A DNA stretch of 64,000 nucleotides from Streptococcus shenyangsis (GTDB lineage Bacteria > Bacillota > Bacilli > Lactobacillales > Streptococcaceae). The DNA is taken from NCBI RefSeq assembly GCF_006385785.1, contig NZ_VFSH01000002.1, forward strand, positions 182,054-246,053, written 5' to 3'. Numbering within the stretch: position 1 is the first letter of the stretch; every line of letters begins with the position of its first letter. The notes beneath the pieces are model-generated. The model worked only from the letters and a program-made list of their open reading frames with translations, made no database searches and was not told where the DNA came from. Position numbers and translations under genes: made by a program. This document shows positions 63,905 through 64,000 of this stretch, piece by piece.

Positions 63905-64000
63905 TTATTGAAAGGATTTAGTTCTGTATTGGACAGGACTAAGTCCTTTTAGTTTTACCTTAATTCGTTTGTTGTTGTAGTAATCGATATAGTCTATAAT
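63905..64000 (-). CDS. IS3-family transposase OrfB, C-terminal end (partial)
   Basis: The last 31 codons of an rve-type integrase-like transposase: DYIDYYNNKRIKVKLKGLSP then VQYRTKSFQ and TAA. YYNxxRI and LSPVQYR are typical of the IS150/IS3 OrfB C-terminus. The frame runs out of the window. A 17-bp-stem inverted repeat (63911-63949) is part of the coding sequence. Confidence 0.88.
   Translation of the reverse strand: MIDYIDYYNNKRIKVKLKGLSPVQYRTKSFQ
63911..63949. repeat. Inverted repeat inside the transposase 3' end
   Basis: AAAGGATTTAGTTCTGT and ACAGGACTAAGTCCTTT pair over 17 bases with two mismatches (G-T in RNA on one strand), 5-base loop. Confidence 0.85.

Larger units (their letters stand above)
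63875..64000. mobile_element. IS3-family insertion sequence, right end (cut by window end)
   Basis: Starts at TGTACTGATCCCAAAAAGTTGGACA, which is of IS3-family terminal repeat type, and contains the C-terminus of the transposase. The other end lies outside. Confidence 0.8.

Overview
The window looks like the chromosome of a mitis-group Streptococcus (S. mitis, S. pneumoniae or S. oralis type). The reasons are low GC with strong AAGGAGG ribosome binding sites, two BOX repeats, a choline-binding-repeat protein, YSIRK signal peptides, a ZmpB-type M26 metalloprotease beside the ZmpR/ZmpS two-component system, an AliB peptide-binding lipoprotein and a PclA-type collagen-like wall protein. Almost everything reads on the minus strand; only a DUF3042 gene, murE, an FMN reductase and an Mga/RofA-type regulator read on the plus strand. 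I cannot assign the species from the sequence alone.

Region 1 (1-6.5 kb) is housekeeping: hflX (cut by the window edge), miaA, a DUF3042 gene, thyA, glk, a secreted Excalibur/choline-binding protein and a PabB-PabC fusion. Region 2 (6.4-18.5 kb) is a cell-surface block: zmpB with thirteen 25-residue repeats, a UPF0340 gene translationally coupled to it, the ZmpS/ZmpR two-component system, and the extracytoplasmic redox operon ccdA-etrx-msrAB. Region 3 (18.5-24.8 kb) is a patchwork: an Rpn-type PD-(D/E)XK gene with a decayed copy, a BOX element, a GNAT gene, the NAD genes pncB-nadE, and a three-gene XRE regulator/membrane protein cassette.

Region 4 (24.9-54.3 kb) follows, from memory, the order of one continuous stretch of the pneumococcal chromosome: permease, greA, mltG, two GNATs, murC, a SNF2 helicase, patB-metB, aliB, a MurJ/YtgP-like flippase, murE, csbD-like, a DUF1803/YiiX pair, ppaC, GIY-YIG/TrmN6-like, cvfD/HAD-cyclophilin, a GNAT, rpsF-ssb-rpsR, ypmB-aspB-asnS and an MFS gene. 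Several of these work together: MltG, MurC, MurE and the flippase in peptidoglycan synthesis; MetB and PatB in transsulfuration, preceded by a perfect MET-box palindrome. Region 5 (54.3-64 kb) is accessory: a BOX repeat, an FMN reductase with a palindromic operator, the 2,099-residue PclA-type protein, its divergent regulator and the end of an IS3-family element.

I found no CRISPR array, prophage, rRNA or tRNA, and no clear new multi-gene system. The leads I rate highest are the modular architecture of the PclA-type protein (collagen-like repeats, six acidic calcium-loop-like modules, one Cys-Gly-Cys), the palindromes at the glk, metB, csbD and FMN-reductase promoters, two probable leaderless genes (pabB, murE), a duplicated 24-bp stop/start junction in the XRE cassette, and a 17-bp-stem hairpin inside the IS transposase gene.
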